From: Cognatundibacterium aquatile
Lineage (GTDB): Bacteria; Pseudomonadota; Gammaproteobacteria; Burkholderiales; Burkholderiaceae_D
Length of the DNA: 64,000 nucleotides
Direction of reading: 5' to 3'
Assembly (NCBI RefSeq): GCF_014699135.1
Contig: NZ_JACOFT010000002.1
Span: 620,001 to 684,000 of the forward strand
Positions within the stretch are counted from its first letter, which is position 1; every line of letters begins with the position of its first letter. The translations under genes and the position numbers were made by a program. Below are positions 1-8,974 of the stretch, piece after piece. Below the pieces are notes generated by a model. The model was not told where the DNA came from and did not search any database. It was given only the letters and a program-made list of their open reading frames with translations.

Positions 1-912
1 CGTCATGTCTATCTTCGCATTGACCTGCGTTTGCCCAACACCGGCCAATTCATATTCAATCGGATCTTCGACTGTCAGAATATTGGTTGTGCCGGCATTG
101 ACGCGAGATAGCGCAGCATACAGCGTCGTCGTTTTACCTGAACCAGTCGGCCCGGTAACCAGGACGATGCCGTGCGGCTGCGCGATCAGCTTATCAAAAT
201 TTTCAAGAACATCCGGACTCATGCCAAGATTACTCAGATCCAAACGCCCGGCTTCCTTATCCAGTAAACGTAACACGGCACGCTCACCATGACCGGTCGG
301 CAAAGTCGAGACACGCACATCAACGGGCTTACCGCCAATCCGCAATGTGATGCGCCCATCCTGAGGCAAACGCTTTTCTGCGATATCCAGTTGCGCCATG
401 ATCTTAATACGTGAGATCAGGGAAGCATGAATTGCTTTACGCGGCCGAACGACGTCCCGTAACGATCCATCGATACGAAAACGCACGACTGAAATCTGTT
501 CAAACGGTTCTATGTGAATATCGGAGGCGCCATCACGTAATGCCTGCGTCAACAGAGCATTAATCATACGAATGACGGGTGCATCGTCAGCCGATTCCAG
601 TAAGTCTTCTATCGCTGGCATATCCAGCATCAGCTTCGCCAGATCAAGGTCGGACTCCACCTCGCCGACAACATCAGCAGCATCGCCGCCGGAGCCTGCA
701 TACGCTTTGGCAATCAGGTCACTCAGCGCATCGTGGCTAAGCATATTCAGCTTGATCGTGCCAAATTTACGCCCGACCTCAGCGATCGCAGCAGGGCTGG
801 TTTTATTCGATACGGATAACTCTACCGGTGCCCCTGCGACAGCATTGTCGCGGCTGGCCAACACAGAAAAATCCCGCGCAAACCCGTATGGCAATAAGCG
901 ATTCTCCATCAT
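1..912 (-). CDS. gspE: Type II secretion ATPase GspE (3' end cut off by window edge)
   Basis: GspE is the cytoplasmic hexameric ATPase that drives pseudopilus assembly in type II secretion. About 304 N-terminal and central residues lie in the window; the rest lies before position 1. Translating the minus strand from 912 gives an N-terminal N1E-like region, then the DGASDIHIEP and RLPQDGR motifs typical of GspE/PilB ATPases, and a Walker A motif GPTGSGKTTT near position 130-160. The start is ATG at 912, directly followed by another in-frame ATG at 909. It begins 3 bases after the gspD stop, so the two genes are translationally linked in one operon. gspF would be expected just outside the window. 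Confidence 0.95.
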   Translation of the reverse strand, partial: MMENRLLPYGFARDFSVLASRDNAVAGAPVELSVSNKTSPAAIAEVGRKFGTIKLNMLSHDALSDLIAKAYAGSGGDAADVVGEVESDLDLAKLMLDMPAIEDLLESADDAPVIRMINALLTQALRDGASDIHIEPFEQISVVRFRIDGSLRDVVRPRKAIHASLISRIKIMAQLDIAEKRLPQDGRITLRIGGKPVDVRVSTLPTGHGERAVLRLLDKEAGRLDLSNLGMSPDVLENFDKLIAQPHGIVLVTGPTGSGKTTTLYAALSRVNAGTTNILTVEDPIEYELAGVGQTQVNAKIDMT

Positions 913-915
913 GGC

Positions 916-3084
916 TTACTTGCTTTCCTGACCGCCGGACTTCGGCTTATCTGACGGTAGCGAAGTCAACGTCGACATCAGCTTGCCTTTTTCCATCTCA
1001 GGCAACTGCGCAGCCGGTACCCCATCCTTATTTGGTGCGATTTGCGTACGCATATAGTCGTAGCGATCAACAGAAACACTGTTGCTCTGATCTGCATTAC
1101 GTATCACCGTCGGGCGCAAAAATACCATCAGATTAGTTTTGCCGCGCTTGGCCGTCTGATACTTAAACAAATTACCTATAACAGGAATATCCGCCAGACC
1201 CGTCACCTTTTCAACGGAGTCAGAAGTACTGTCTTCCATCAGGCCACCCAGCGCCAGAATCTGCCCATCTTCAACCAGCACATTGGTGGAAATGGAACGT
1301 TGTTTGGTAATCAGGCCTGACGAGGTCACCGTCGCAGATTCGTCAATACTTGAGCTTTCCTGATAGATCGCCAGCTTCACCGTACCGCCTTCGGAAATTT
1401 GCGGTTTGACAGTCAGTTTCAGACCAACTTCCTTACGTTCTATGGTCTGGAAAGGATTCACACCAGCCGTGCCTGTCGAAGCAGAAGTGGTGAACTGGCC
1501 GGTAATGAAAGGCACGTTTTTACCAACTACAATTTTTGCTTCTTCATTGTCCAGCGTGACCAGATTCGGCATCGACAAGATATTTGCATTGCCGCTGCTA
1601 TTGAGGATATGCGCCACAGCCCCCAAACCCAGTTTACCGTTGATCTGCTTGAACACACCGATAGACAAACCATTGCCTGGTGTCGGCGTCGCTGCTGTGG
1701 CAAGACTGAGTATGTTATTTCCAGTTGTCGTAAATGCAGTGCCGCCACCAACACGATAATTGCTATTACTATCGCCAGACAACCCCAGCCATTGCACGCC
1801 GAATTCATTCGCTTTATCTGCACTGATTTCAACGATCAGCGCCTCGACATACACCTGCGCACGTCGTGCATCTAACTGATCAATCACGGAACGCAGGTTT
1901 TTATACACTGCTTCGCTCGCCGTAATGATCAATGTATTCGTTGCCGCATCGGCCTGAATGAAGCCGGCTGCACCACTGGAATTACCCGATGCAGAGCTGC
2001 TGCCGGACGATTGCGGCAACCCGCCAGTGACACCGGTATTACTTGTACCTGTAGAGGAATTAGACGTCAGCGGGCTATTCGTTCCATTCGCAGCGCTGCC
2101 TGTATTCGACAAACCGGTACTGGCAGGTAAGGCGCTGGTATCGCCGGAAATAATGGAACGCAAAGTCTGCGCCAGCTTCACCGCCTCGGCATTTTTGAGA
2201 TAAACCACATGCACATTACCAGGCAATGCCGTTGGCTGATCCAGTTTGGCAATCAGCTCTTTAACCAGATTTGCACGCGCTGCCGAAGGGGCGCGCAACA
2301 AAACGGAATTGGTGCGCGGATCGGCCAGCAAGACTGCACGTCCACCTTCCGTCGCAGCGCCGTTATCGCTGAGTTTACTCACCAGTGCGGCGATATCACT
2401 CGCCATCGCGTGTTTGATAGGAATCACATCCATATCCACCGTCGCGGGAACATCTAAAGACGCAATAATTTTATTCAGACGTTTTAAGTTATCGGCGTAA
2501 TCGGTAATCACCACCGAGTTATTACCCGGATTCGCATTAATCGTATTATTAGGCGAAATCAATGGCCGCAAAATCGTCACGACATTGGTCGCTGACTCAT
2601 AATTCAGACGGTAAATCTGCGTTGCCACCTGATCGCCTCTGACCGATTCACCTTTCTCATTCTGCACAGACTGCGTAGGACCTGGTTGCAGCTTGGCGTC
2701 AGATTCCGGCACCACTTTGTAATAGCCATCTGCATACACAACCGCATACCCTTGCAGACGCAATGTCGACGTCAGCAGCTTGAACGCCTGTTCTTTTGTC
2801 AGCGGTTTTTCCGAGACTAACGTGACCTGACCTTTCACCCGTGGATCGATGATGAAAGTCGATCCTGTGTAATGACCAATCGCTTTAACAACAGATTCAA
2901 TATCGGCACCGACAAAATTTAAATCCGCCGTATTTTGAGCTGGTGTTTGTGCCAACACAGAAGAGCTGATGAGACAACCGGCACTCAATACTGCCGCCCC
3001 TGTCATGACGGACAAGTGACGCATCGGTTTGCGTAAGGAATTGCTGATCATAGCTGCCTTGTTTTTTAATGGATATTTTTTCAT
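916..3084 (-). CDS. gspD: Type II secretion outer membrane secretin GspD
   Basis: GspD forms the multimeric outer membrane channel of the type II secretion system. The 722-residue protein has a signal peptide ending near ALA-Q46, N0-N3 domains (for example the TFIIDPRVKGQVTLVS segment, residues 77-91) and a C-terminal secretin domain with VPFITGQF and LGGLMEDS-type motifs. A Ser/Gly/Thr-rich low-complexity stretch at about residues 313-374 lies inside the N3 region, where many GspD proteins carry a variable loop. It lies 5 bases downstream of gspN and 3 bases before gspE. No pilotin or gspC gene is seen next to it. Confidence 0.96.
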   Translation of the reverse strand: MKKYPLKNKAAMISNSLRKPMRHLSVMTGAAVLSAGCLISSSVLAQTPAQNTADLNFVGADIESVVKAIGHYTGSTFIIDPRVKGQVTLVSEKPLTKEQAFKLLTSTLRLQGYAVVYADGYYKVVPESDAKLQPGPTQSVQNEKGESVRGDQVATQIYRLNYESATNVVTILRPLISPNNTINANPGNNSVVITDYADNLKRLNKIIASLDVPATVDMDVIPIKHAMASDIAALVSKLSDNGAATEGGRAVLLADPRTNSVLLRAPSAARANLVKELIAKLDQPTALPGNVHVVYLKNAEAVKLAQTLRSIISGDTSALPASTGLSNTGSAANGTNSPLTSNSSTGTSNTGVTGGLPQSSGSSSASGNSSGAAGFIQADAATNTLIITASEAVYKNLRSVIDQLDARRAQVYVEALIVEISADKANEFGVQWLGLSGDSNSNYRVGGGTAFTTTGNNILSLATAATPTPGNGLSIGVFKQINGKLGLGAVAHILNSSGNANILSMPNLVTLDNEEAKIVVGKNVPFITGQFTTSASTGTAGVNPFQTIERKEVGLKLTVKPQISEGGTVKLAIYQESSSIDESATVTSSGLITKQRSISTNVLVEDGQILALGGLMEDSTSDSVEKVTGLADIPVIGNLFKYQTAKRGKTNLMVFLRPTVIRNADQSNSVSVDRYDYMRTQIAPNKDGVPAAQLPEMEKGKLMSTLTSLPSDKPKSGGQESK

Positions 3085-3089
3085 TTGAA

Positions 3090-3878
3090 CTATTTAAACT
3101 CTAAAGCGATGACATCCTGATCGCCGTCCTTACGGCGCTGCCCCAGCAAATTCAATAAATTTGCCAATCTTGCCTGCTGCCCTTCTTCTGCCCAGGCTTT
3201 GCCCGAAAACTGGAAATGGCCTCCGTTTAATGTACCGCTGCCGGCCAACATCATCGGCCCTTTTAAGGTATTCAGATGCAGATCGGCATTTGCGCCGTGT
3301 AAATCAAACGCCATGTTGTAGCTACCCAAAGGTTTGACCGGCGACAGACGCGATGCCATTTCCGACAATTCCAGCTGCAACTGCCCATATCCGTTCAGTC
3401 TGCCAGCATCCCGGGCAAAGCGTAAATTATTCCACGACATCCGCAATTTCCCGGTAGGCCCTATCGTATTCAGCGGAGCCCCCAGTCCTTCCAGCCGCTC
3501 TGTCGGCAACAGCAAACTTGCCGGACTCACCTGCAACTCTGAAAAATTACCCTGTATCTTGACGATGGCCGACAGCGATTCAGGATTATCCAGCTCAGCT
3601 TCGACTTGTGCCAGCAAGATCAGCGGTGAAATTTTCCACGCAAAGCGCCCTGCAAACAAAGGCGTCACCGGGCCACTGACACCGGAAGCAACGCCGACAA
3701 ACGCCGAGCCACGCCAGAACGAACCTTGCACGTCACCAAGACTGAGTCGCCCCTGCGTTTGCTTTTCCAGTAAAGCACCAAGCCAACTGGCAGGCAAAAA
3801 AAACAAGACGGATAACGTGATACTGACGATGCCAGTCAAAATCCAAACCCAAGATCCCGCTGCTGACTTTACCGCCAT
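3090..3878 (-). CDS. gspN: Type II secretion protein GspN
   Basis: GspN is an accessory inner membrane protein of some type II secretion systems. The 262-residue product has one N-terminal membrane segment (residues about 12-34, WVWILTGIVSITLSVLFFLP) followed by a periplasmic region with the GxxSL-x-GDVxGSxWRGSA motif of the GspN/PulN family. It sits between gspM and gspD, 3 bases after the gspM stop. The family is poorly characterised and not essential in all systems. The assignment rests on the motif and position. Confidence 0.85.
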   Translation of the reverse strand: MAVKSAAGSWVWILTGIVSITLSVLFFLPASWLGALLEKQTQGRLSLGDVQGSFWRGSAFVGVASGVSGPVTPLFAGRFAWKISPLILLAQVEAELDNPESLSAIVKIQGNFSELQVSPASLLLPTERLEGLGAPLNTIGPTGKLRMSWNNLRFARDAGRLNGYGQLQLELSEMASRLSPVKPLGSYNMAFDLHGANADLHLNTLKGPMMLAGSGTLNGGHFQFSGKAWAEEGQQARLANLLNLLGQRRKDGDQDVIALEFK

Positions 3879-3881
3879 AAT

Positions 3882-4382
3882 TCAAAGTCCACCGCGTTGC
3901 TGTTTCAATGTCAGGCTGACGTTCACCTGCGCCGGTTCTGGCAAGGCGGTAAAACGCGCTTCCTCAACGGTCAAACGCGAAGATTTTTGCGTTTCCATCA
4001 GCCACTCCATGATATTCGCATAGGCGACCGTCTGAATTTGCAGGCGCACGATATCATCCGTCACGCTGAGTGTTTGCGCCTTAATGCCGCGTGTCGCCAG
4101 CGATGCCTCTACACTTTCACGGGTAACGGGCTCAGTCATCTGCGACAAACCCGCCGCCAGTTTGGATTGCTGTACGCTGAGCGCGCTGATCTCGGCAACT
4201 TGCTGGCGCAAAACAGGAATCTGTTTCAACAATTTAGTCCGCCCCGATAACGCCGGATCAAGAAAAATCTGATACACCAGCGCCAGCAAAATCACCGCAG
4301 CGGCAATGCTCAGCATACGGCGCTCGCGCGCATCGCGTTGTTCCCAGAACAGCGCAAACTCTTGCGTCAATTGCTTCTTCAT
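3882..4382 (-). CDS. gspM: Type II secretion protein GspM
   Basis: GspM is a bitopic inner membrane protein that partners GspL on the assembly platform. The 166-residue product has a short cytoplasmic N-terminus with basic and acidic residues (FWEQRDARERRM), one membrane helix (about residues 24-42, LSIAAAVILLALVYQIFLDP) and a periplasmic ferredoxin-like region. Its ATG overlaps the gspL stop codon (TGATG), which indicates translational coupling. Confidence 0.9.
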   Translation of the reverse strand: MKKQLTQEFALFWEQRDARERRMLSIAAAVILLALVYQIFLDPALSGRTKLLKQIPVLRQQVAEISALSVQQSKLAAGLSQMTEPVTRESVEASLATRGIKAQTLSVTDDIVRLQIQTVAYANIMEWLMETQKSSRLTVEEARFTALPEPAQVNVSLTLKQQRGGL

Positions 4383-5635
4383 CAGTTTTTTCCTCCCATG
4401 GTGATATGCAATATCCCATCGGGTGTGGCTTCCATACGCATAGACTGTTCCGCCAGTGCGCCGCGCAGCTGATCCAGCGGGATCTGCCCCGGCGATTTCA
4501 CTTTGACATTCAAGCCGCGATCTTTATATTCCACCGACACCACGTCGGCTGGTTTGCCAAGCATCACACGTTCCCACACCTGGCTAAACTGCGCCGCCAT
4601 CACAGCAAAATCATTCGGTGCAAACTGACCGGACAAGCGTTTCGCCAAATCCACTTTTTGCCGCATCTGCACTAAAGGATCGGGGATTGTCGTCTCTTTA
4701 GGAAAGCTGTTTTTATACGTCTGCATCAAAGCTGCGCTTAAATTTCTGGCTTCACGTTTCAGAGTGAACCATTCCATGTTTAAGGCAGCGATATTCAGTA
4801 TCACCATCACTGCCAGCAAACGCAAAGGCCAGCGCCACAATGACCAGTCGATTGATGGTTTATGAACCGCGCCGACATCTGACATCAGATCCAGTGTTTT
4901 CAGACTGATGCCGCCAACTCTGTTTTGCCAGCTGATTGCCCGCACCTGACAACGCTCGTTCAGCGCCAGTGTCTGCAACAGTGCCTGATATTGCTCGACT
5001 TCATTAACGCCAACATACAATTCGACATTGGTTTCCGGTGCCAGCAAATTCAGCATGGCAATTGCACTATCACGCTCAGTCTCGGCCAGATTGAGGCCCA
5101 TGCCTTGCAATTCAGATTGCCGGATCGTCAGCGCCAGCACGCCATCCCGGTTTTCAATCAACGCTGCAGCGTGATTTTCCTGACCCGGCAACGTCAGTGC
5201 GAGTTGCGATGGAAATGCGGCGATTTTCTTGACTGGCCAGTCTTTGACCTTCGCTGCAATCGTTTCCAGCCAAGCCCGGTCTGCGACGGCAACCGTTGCC
5301 TCACCATTCAGCACCGGTGTCGCTACCAGCGCCACATCGGCAGGGTCGGAAGTCAGTTGTTCCTCGAGCAGATTCGGTAACGCAGTTTTGAATTTCGCTG
5401 CCGACATGGGCGGCACTTTAATCGCGAGTAAACTGACATCACTGGCGGCCAGCAGTAAATGGAGCTGGCGGGCACCGACCGACAAGGCGCGTAACTCTGT
5501 CAGCGTTTGCAGACCCTGCTGCAATATATTGCCTTCTGCCGAAAATAAGGCGAACGGAAATGTCTGCGAAAACCAGTCCGGGCTGCTCTGAGCAGCCACC
5601 CGCGAGGGTAAAGAAATAGTGAGTGTACTTGCCAT
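4382..5635 (-). CDS. gspL: Type II secretion protein GspL
   Basis: GspL links the GspE ATPase to the inner membrane platform. The product is about 417 residues with an actin-like cytoplasmic domain, a membrane helix (WRWPLRLLAVMVILNIAALNM) and a periplasmic C-terminal domain. I chose the ATG at 5635 (MASTLTISLP), 5 bases beyond the gspK stop; an in-frame start at 5659 would overlap gspK. It overlaps the gspM start. Confidence 0.92.
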   Translation of the reverse strand: MASTLTISLPSRVAAQSSPDWFSQTFPFALFSAEGNILQQGLQTLTELRALSVGARQLHLLLAASDVSLLAIKVPPMSAAKFKTALPNLLEEQLTSDPADVALVATPVLNGEATVAVADRAWLETIAAKVKDWPVKKIAAFPSQLALTLPGQENHAAALIENRDGVLALTIRQSELQGMGLNLAETERDSAIAMLNLLAPETNVELYVGVNEVEQYQALLQTLALNERCQVRAISWQNRVGGISLKTLDLMSDVGAVHKPSIDWSLWRWPLRLLAVMVILNIAALNMEWFTLKREARNLSAALMQTYKNSFPKETTIPDPLVQMRQKVDLAKRLSGQFAPNDFAVMAAQFSQVWERVMLGKPADVVSVEYKDRGLNVKVKSPGQIPLDQLRGALAEQSMRMEATPDGILHITMGGKN

Positions 5636-5640
5636 GTAAT

Positions 5641-6663
5641 TTAGTTGTCTCTTACCCAAAGCACCGTCGTCGATGCGTCCTCTGCCCGCTCTATCAATGC
5701 GCTGACATCCATCAGCGAGCGGTTCATTTTAACCTTACCGTTCACCACAAAATAATTGGTTGAGGTATCGACCTCTTTATTAGAAGTCATTTTTGCCTTA
5801 TCAGGAAAATGCGACTCAAAATCGGCAAAATTTCTGATATAAGCACGATCGCGGCTGGCAACCACCATTGCCGCATCCGATAAACTCATGCCCTCTATCC
5901 GCGCCGCCAACACCTCGGCGGGAGCCGTGTTCAGATTAATCGTCGTGATAACGGATTTGCGGGGCAAGGCGATCACATACGAACGCAATTTATTCACCAT
6001 CTCTGGCGTATACCCCGGGATGGACAACAAATCATCGACCTGTGTAAACCGCAGGAATTGTACTGCAGCTTGCGCGTCTTCCGATGTAGTTTTTACATTA
6101 CCGCCAGAATTGGCAGGCGCACTGGCGGGTGCGCTGTCCGGTGCACCTTTCGGTACCACCGCTTTCGGCTGGCTTTGCGCAATCGCGCTGGCAGTGCGCT
6201 GCGCCAGATCACCGGAGAAACGCAAATTCGTCAGCAAGCGCGCAAAGACGGCGGTTTCACGGCCATCCACGACGCCGTCCGTCGCCAGATTATTTAAGTT
6301 ATATAAAGACTGCGCATCGATCACTTGCCCGGACAAACTGGCATCGCTGGCATCGGTGTCGGCCCGACCATTTTCAACATACTGATCCAGGCGCGTATCT
6401 TCGAGTCTGACCGCCCATGGCTCACCCAGATGATCGACATTGCTCTGTTTTTTATCTTCGCGCAGGATCAGCCTTGCCCAGTCGATCGCGCCACGCAATA
6501 TCCATTTCTTTTGCAACTGCATGCGCTGATTTTCTATCGAACGCACCTGCACCTGTTGCTGCCAGAACAGGCTGGCAACAATCGTGATCGCCAGCGTCGT
6601 CAGCAACAGTGCGGTCACAACAGCGACGCCACGTTGCCGGGAATGATGAAAGGCAATCTGCAT
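5641..6663 (-). CDS. gspK: Type II secretion minor pseudopilin GspK
   Basis: GspK is the large minor pseudopilin that caps the tip of the pseudopilus with GspI and GspJ. The 340-residue protein starts with a short leader ending in Gly (SRQRG) and the hydrophobic segment VAVVTALLLTTLAITIVASL. It lacks Glu at position 5 of the mature protein, which is normal for GspK. A Pro/Ala/Ser-rich insert (about residues 165-190) interrupts the alpha domain. The start codon overlaps the gspJ stop by one base. Confidence 0.94.
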   Translation of the reverse strand: MQIAFHHSRQRGVAVVTALLLTTLAITIVASLFWQQQVQVRSIENQRMQLQKKWILRGAIDWARLILREDKKQSNVDHLGEPWAVRLEDTRLDQYVENGRADTDASDASLSGQVIDAQSLYNLNNLATDGVVDGRETAVFARLLTNLRFSGDLAQRTASAIAQSQPKAVVPKGAPDSAPASAPANSGGNVKTTSEDAQAAVQFLRFTQVDDLLSIPGYTPEMVNKLRSYVIALPRKSVITTINLNTAPAEVLAARIEGMSLSDAAMVVASRDRAYIRNFADFESHFPDKAKMTSNKEVDTSTNYFVVNGKVKMNRSLMDVSALIERAEDASTTVLWVRDN

Positions 6664-7322
6664 CAGCTTGCCCCCAGCAAAAATACTTTTGTCATCGGTG
6701 CTTCGCGCCCCTGCACTTGCATGGACACTTCCAGTCCGGCCAGTTTCGCACTCTTGATCGCGGGATTCTTTGCGGCACCATCCGTCGCAGCGTTTTGTAT
6801 ATCAGTGCCGTCGATCCGCCAGCCAGTCTCGCCCTGCGTCCAGGTGCGCATCGCCAGCGATGTCACATCGGTCTGCAACTGTATAACCGGCGTTACATCG
6901 GTATCAGCAGCGGCACTTTGCCAATCGTTTTCCAATGCCGCAATTTCACGGGTCGGCATCAGTTCACGCCGCCCCAGTTTGCCATCGACCACGCTATACA
7001 CAATCACCTGAAAACGCAGCGGCTGATTATCTTCCAGTACCGAGCGTATCAACATCAGCTTGCTGCCCGCCGCACGCAATACGCTGCGTCCTTGCAGCAA
7101 GTTCGCATCCATCAGATGCGCGCAGTCATTTTCTATCTGGGCAAATGCCAACTGAATACCGCGTGTCTGCGCCATTTCCGCATTCAAGGCAACACGCGCG
7201 CGCACAATACCGTCCAGACCGCGCCAGCCAAGCACGGCAACAATGGCGAGTATCGTGATCGCCACCAGCAATTCAATCAGGGTAAAACCGCGCATTGCGG
7301 CTGATCGGCGATTACAATGCAT
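6663..7322 (-). CDS. gspJ: Type II secretion minor pseudopilin GspJ
   Basis: Minor pseudopilin of 219 residues. The prepilin peptidase site reads MRGFTLIELLVA (cleavage after Gly12), with the usual Glu5 of the mature protein. The start at 7322 overlaps gspI by 11 bases; ATG at residue 10 is an alternative that would give a shorter leader. GspJ is expected to form the tip complex with GspI and GspK. Confidence 0.93.
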   Translation of the reverse strand: MHCNRRSAAMRGFTLIELLVAITILAIVAVLGWRGLDGIVRARVALNAEMAQTRGIQLAFAQIENDCAHLMDANLLQGRSVLRAAGSKLMLIRSVLEDNQPLRFQVIVYSVVDGKLGRRELMPTREIAALENDWQSAAADTDVTPVIQLQTDVTSLAMRTWTQGETGWRIDGTDIQNAATDGAAKNPAIKSAKLAGLEVSMQVQGREAPMTKVFLLGAS

Positions 7323-7692
7323 TCGGCACCACCTGAGTCAGCTTAATAATGCGTCGTGCGGGTTTATCTGTTTCATAAACGAAGACTTCGACGCGCCGAA
7401 ATGAGGGATTCGGTGTCGCGATCACATGTTCTTCGCAGGTCAGTTTTAAATCAGCCTGCGGACATTCAAACGTACGTTCCCCCAGTGAAGGCCATTCGCG
7501 CGCCAGACGGATTTGCGACAAGCGGTTTTCCGCTGACCACGTCGCCATCAGCGAAATGCGCAGGTCATTGCTGTTTTGCGTCAGGCTGCCGACCGCACGC
7601 AGGCTCGCGCCCAGCGCAGTACCAACGATGACCAGCGCTACCAGCACTTCCAGCAAGGTAAAACCAGCGTGACGAGGGAGTTTCAGACGCAT
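7312..7692 (-). CDS. gspI: Type II secretion minor pseudopilin GspI
   Basis: Minor pseudopilin that nucleates the pseudopilus tip. I chose the ATG at 7692 (MRLKLPRHAGFTLLEV), which places the prepilin peptidase site HAG/FTLLE 10 residues in and follows the gspH stop by one base (TGAGATG). A longer frame starting at 7803 would lie inside gspH and add a non-pseudopilin leader. The product is about 126 residues, the usual size. Confidence 0.93.
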   Translation of the reverse strand: MRLKLPRHAGFTLLEVLVALVIVGTALGASLRAVGSLTQNSNDLRISLMATWSAENRLSQIRLAREWPSLGERTFECPQADLKLTCEEHVIATPNPSFRRVEVFVYETDKPARRIIKLTQVVPNAL

Positions 7693-7693
7693 C

Positions 7694-8158
7694 TCATTCC
7701 ACGGAAAAATGTCCGACGCCATCGGCGCGGATACGCACACTGCCATCCGGCACACGTAAAGTGATAATAAAAGGCTTATCGACAGGCTCGCGGCCAAACA
7801 CAACCCGCACCGCTGCCGCCTGATTGCTTGGCGGCTCCATACTCAGTTCTACCGGAGAAATTTCAAATGCGCGATCACGCAACATGTCATCGCGCAGCGG
7901 CAACCAGACCCGGTCTTCGCGTACCTGAAAACGGTAGCCGTACTGATCCGCTTCAAATGCGACTGGCAAATTGCGCAGAATGGCCTCATCCCGCGCCAGT
8001 TGCAACAGCAAGGCAATGCGATTCGCGTCTTGTTCGACGCGCTGACGTGGACTCGGCATCGCGTTAAACGCGACCGCGCCCAGCATCAGACCGGCGATCA
8101 CCATCACTACCAGCAATTCGAGTAGTGTAAAGCCGTGCTGCCTGCTTCGCAGTGTCAT
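7694..8158 (-). CDS. gspH: Type II secretion minor pseudopilin GspH
   Basis: Minor pseudopilin of 154 residues, bridging the tip complex and the major pseudopilin. It starts MTLRSRQHGFTLLELLVVMVIAG, a typical type IV prepilin leader with cleavage after Gly9 and Glu5 in the mature form. It lies 21 bases after gspG, in the same operon. Confidence 0.94.
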   Translation of the reverse strand: MTLRSRQHGFTLLELLVVMVIAGLMLGAVAFNAMPSPRQRVEQDANRIALLLQLARDEAILRNLPVAFEADQYGYRFQVREDRVWLPLRDDMLRDRAFEISPVELSMEPPSNQAAAVRVVFGREPVDKPFIITLRVPDGSVRIRADGVGHFSVE

Positions 8159-8179
8159 GAGTGGGAAACGATGCAGAGT

Positions 8180-8650
8180 TTACAAATCCCAGGAGCCGAT
8201 ATCGGCATCTTTTTCAACACCACCCGGCTGACCATCCGCACCGAGAGAGAAAACATCGACTTCACCTTTAATGCCTGGTGACAGATACTGATACGGACTA
8301 CCCCATGGGTCTTTAGGTAATTTATCGATGTATCCACCAGTTTTCCAACCGTTCGCCGCAGGACCGGAAGTCGGCTTGGTAATCAAGGCCTGCAAACCCT
8401 GTTCTGTGGTGGGATAGCGCTGATTGTCGAGGCGATATAACTTGAGTGCCGACATCAGGGTAGAAATATCCTGCTTCGCCGCCGAGATACGCGCATCATC
8501 GGTACGACCCATCAGCTTAGGCACGACCAGTGCCGCCAATATACCCATAATCACGACCACGACCATAATTTCGATCAGCGTAAAACCACGCGAACGACGG
8601 GATTGACGAGATGCCGCTGGCAAAACTGAAATCGATTGAGAAGTAAACAT
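8180..8650 (-). CDS. gspG: Type II secretion major pseudopilin GspG
   Basis: GspG is the main pseudopilus subunit. From the ATG at 8650 the protein has about 156 residues, with prepilin cleavage site RSRG/FTLIEIMVVVVIMG and the conserved PTTEQGLQAL and DPWGxPYQY segments of the GspG C-terminal domain. A longer open frame to 8731 adds residues encoded by an AT-rich imperfect tandem repeat (about 8655-8700) and is unlikely to be translated. It is the first gene of the gsp operon seen here; gspC is not next to it. Confidence 0.94.
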   Translation of the reverse strand: MFTSQSISVLPAASRQSRRSRGFTLIEIMVVVVIMGILAALVVPKLMGRTDDARISAAKQDISTLMSALKLYRLDNQRYPTTEQGLQALITKPTSGPAANGWKTGGYIDKLPKDPWGSPYQYLSPGIKGEVDVFSLGADGQPGGVEKDADIGSWDL

Positions 8651-8654
8651 AAGC

Positions 8655-8700
8655 CTATCTATTAATTCGGTAAATTCTAATAATTCGGTTAATTCTGTCA
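8655..8700 (-). repeat. Imperfect tandem repeat in gspG leader
   Basis: The words AATTCGGTAAATTCTAAT and AATTCGGTTAATTCTGTC lie in tandem just upstream of the gspG start. They form AT-rich imperfect repeats of about 18 bases that would be in the 5' leader of the gsp mRNA. Confidence 0.5.
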
Positions 8701-8884
8701 ATCCGCTCTGAGAGGGTCTCTGCACAACCAAGGAATCCTGAACACCAAAACACTGGCACCCTGCATTAGCTTGATTATCTGCTTTGCGATTACCCGTCTC
8801 ATCCGGAGCGAAGCAGTATAAAGCGGGAACATGACAACATGATTATTTGTTACTTAAAAATAACAAAAAAAGTGAACTTTTACT

Positions 8885-8968
8885 ATACTCCCCCCTGTTT
8901 TTCTGAAAACCACCTTAATGTCAGCATAAACAAAGGGGCTAAATAAATACTCCCCCCCAGTATATTTA
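8885..8968 (-). repeat. Dispersed intergenic repeat, copy A
   Basis: One of six related elements in the window. On the minus strand it begins with a head ATACT-GGGGGGG-AGTAT (8947-8963), continues with TTTAGCCCC and a GCTGACATTA core, and ends with a half site GGGGGGAGTAT (8885-8895). It lies 6 bases downstream of the molybdenum hydroxylase stop and in front of gspG. The body is close to those of copies C, E and F. Confidence 0.85.
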
Positions 8969-8974
8969 GGCCAT

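Noticed and set aside
8651..8731. Longer GspG N-terminus
   Set aside because: It would put about 27 repeat-encoded residues in front of an already complete prepilin leader.
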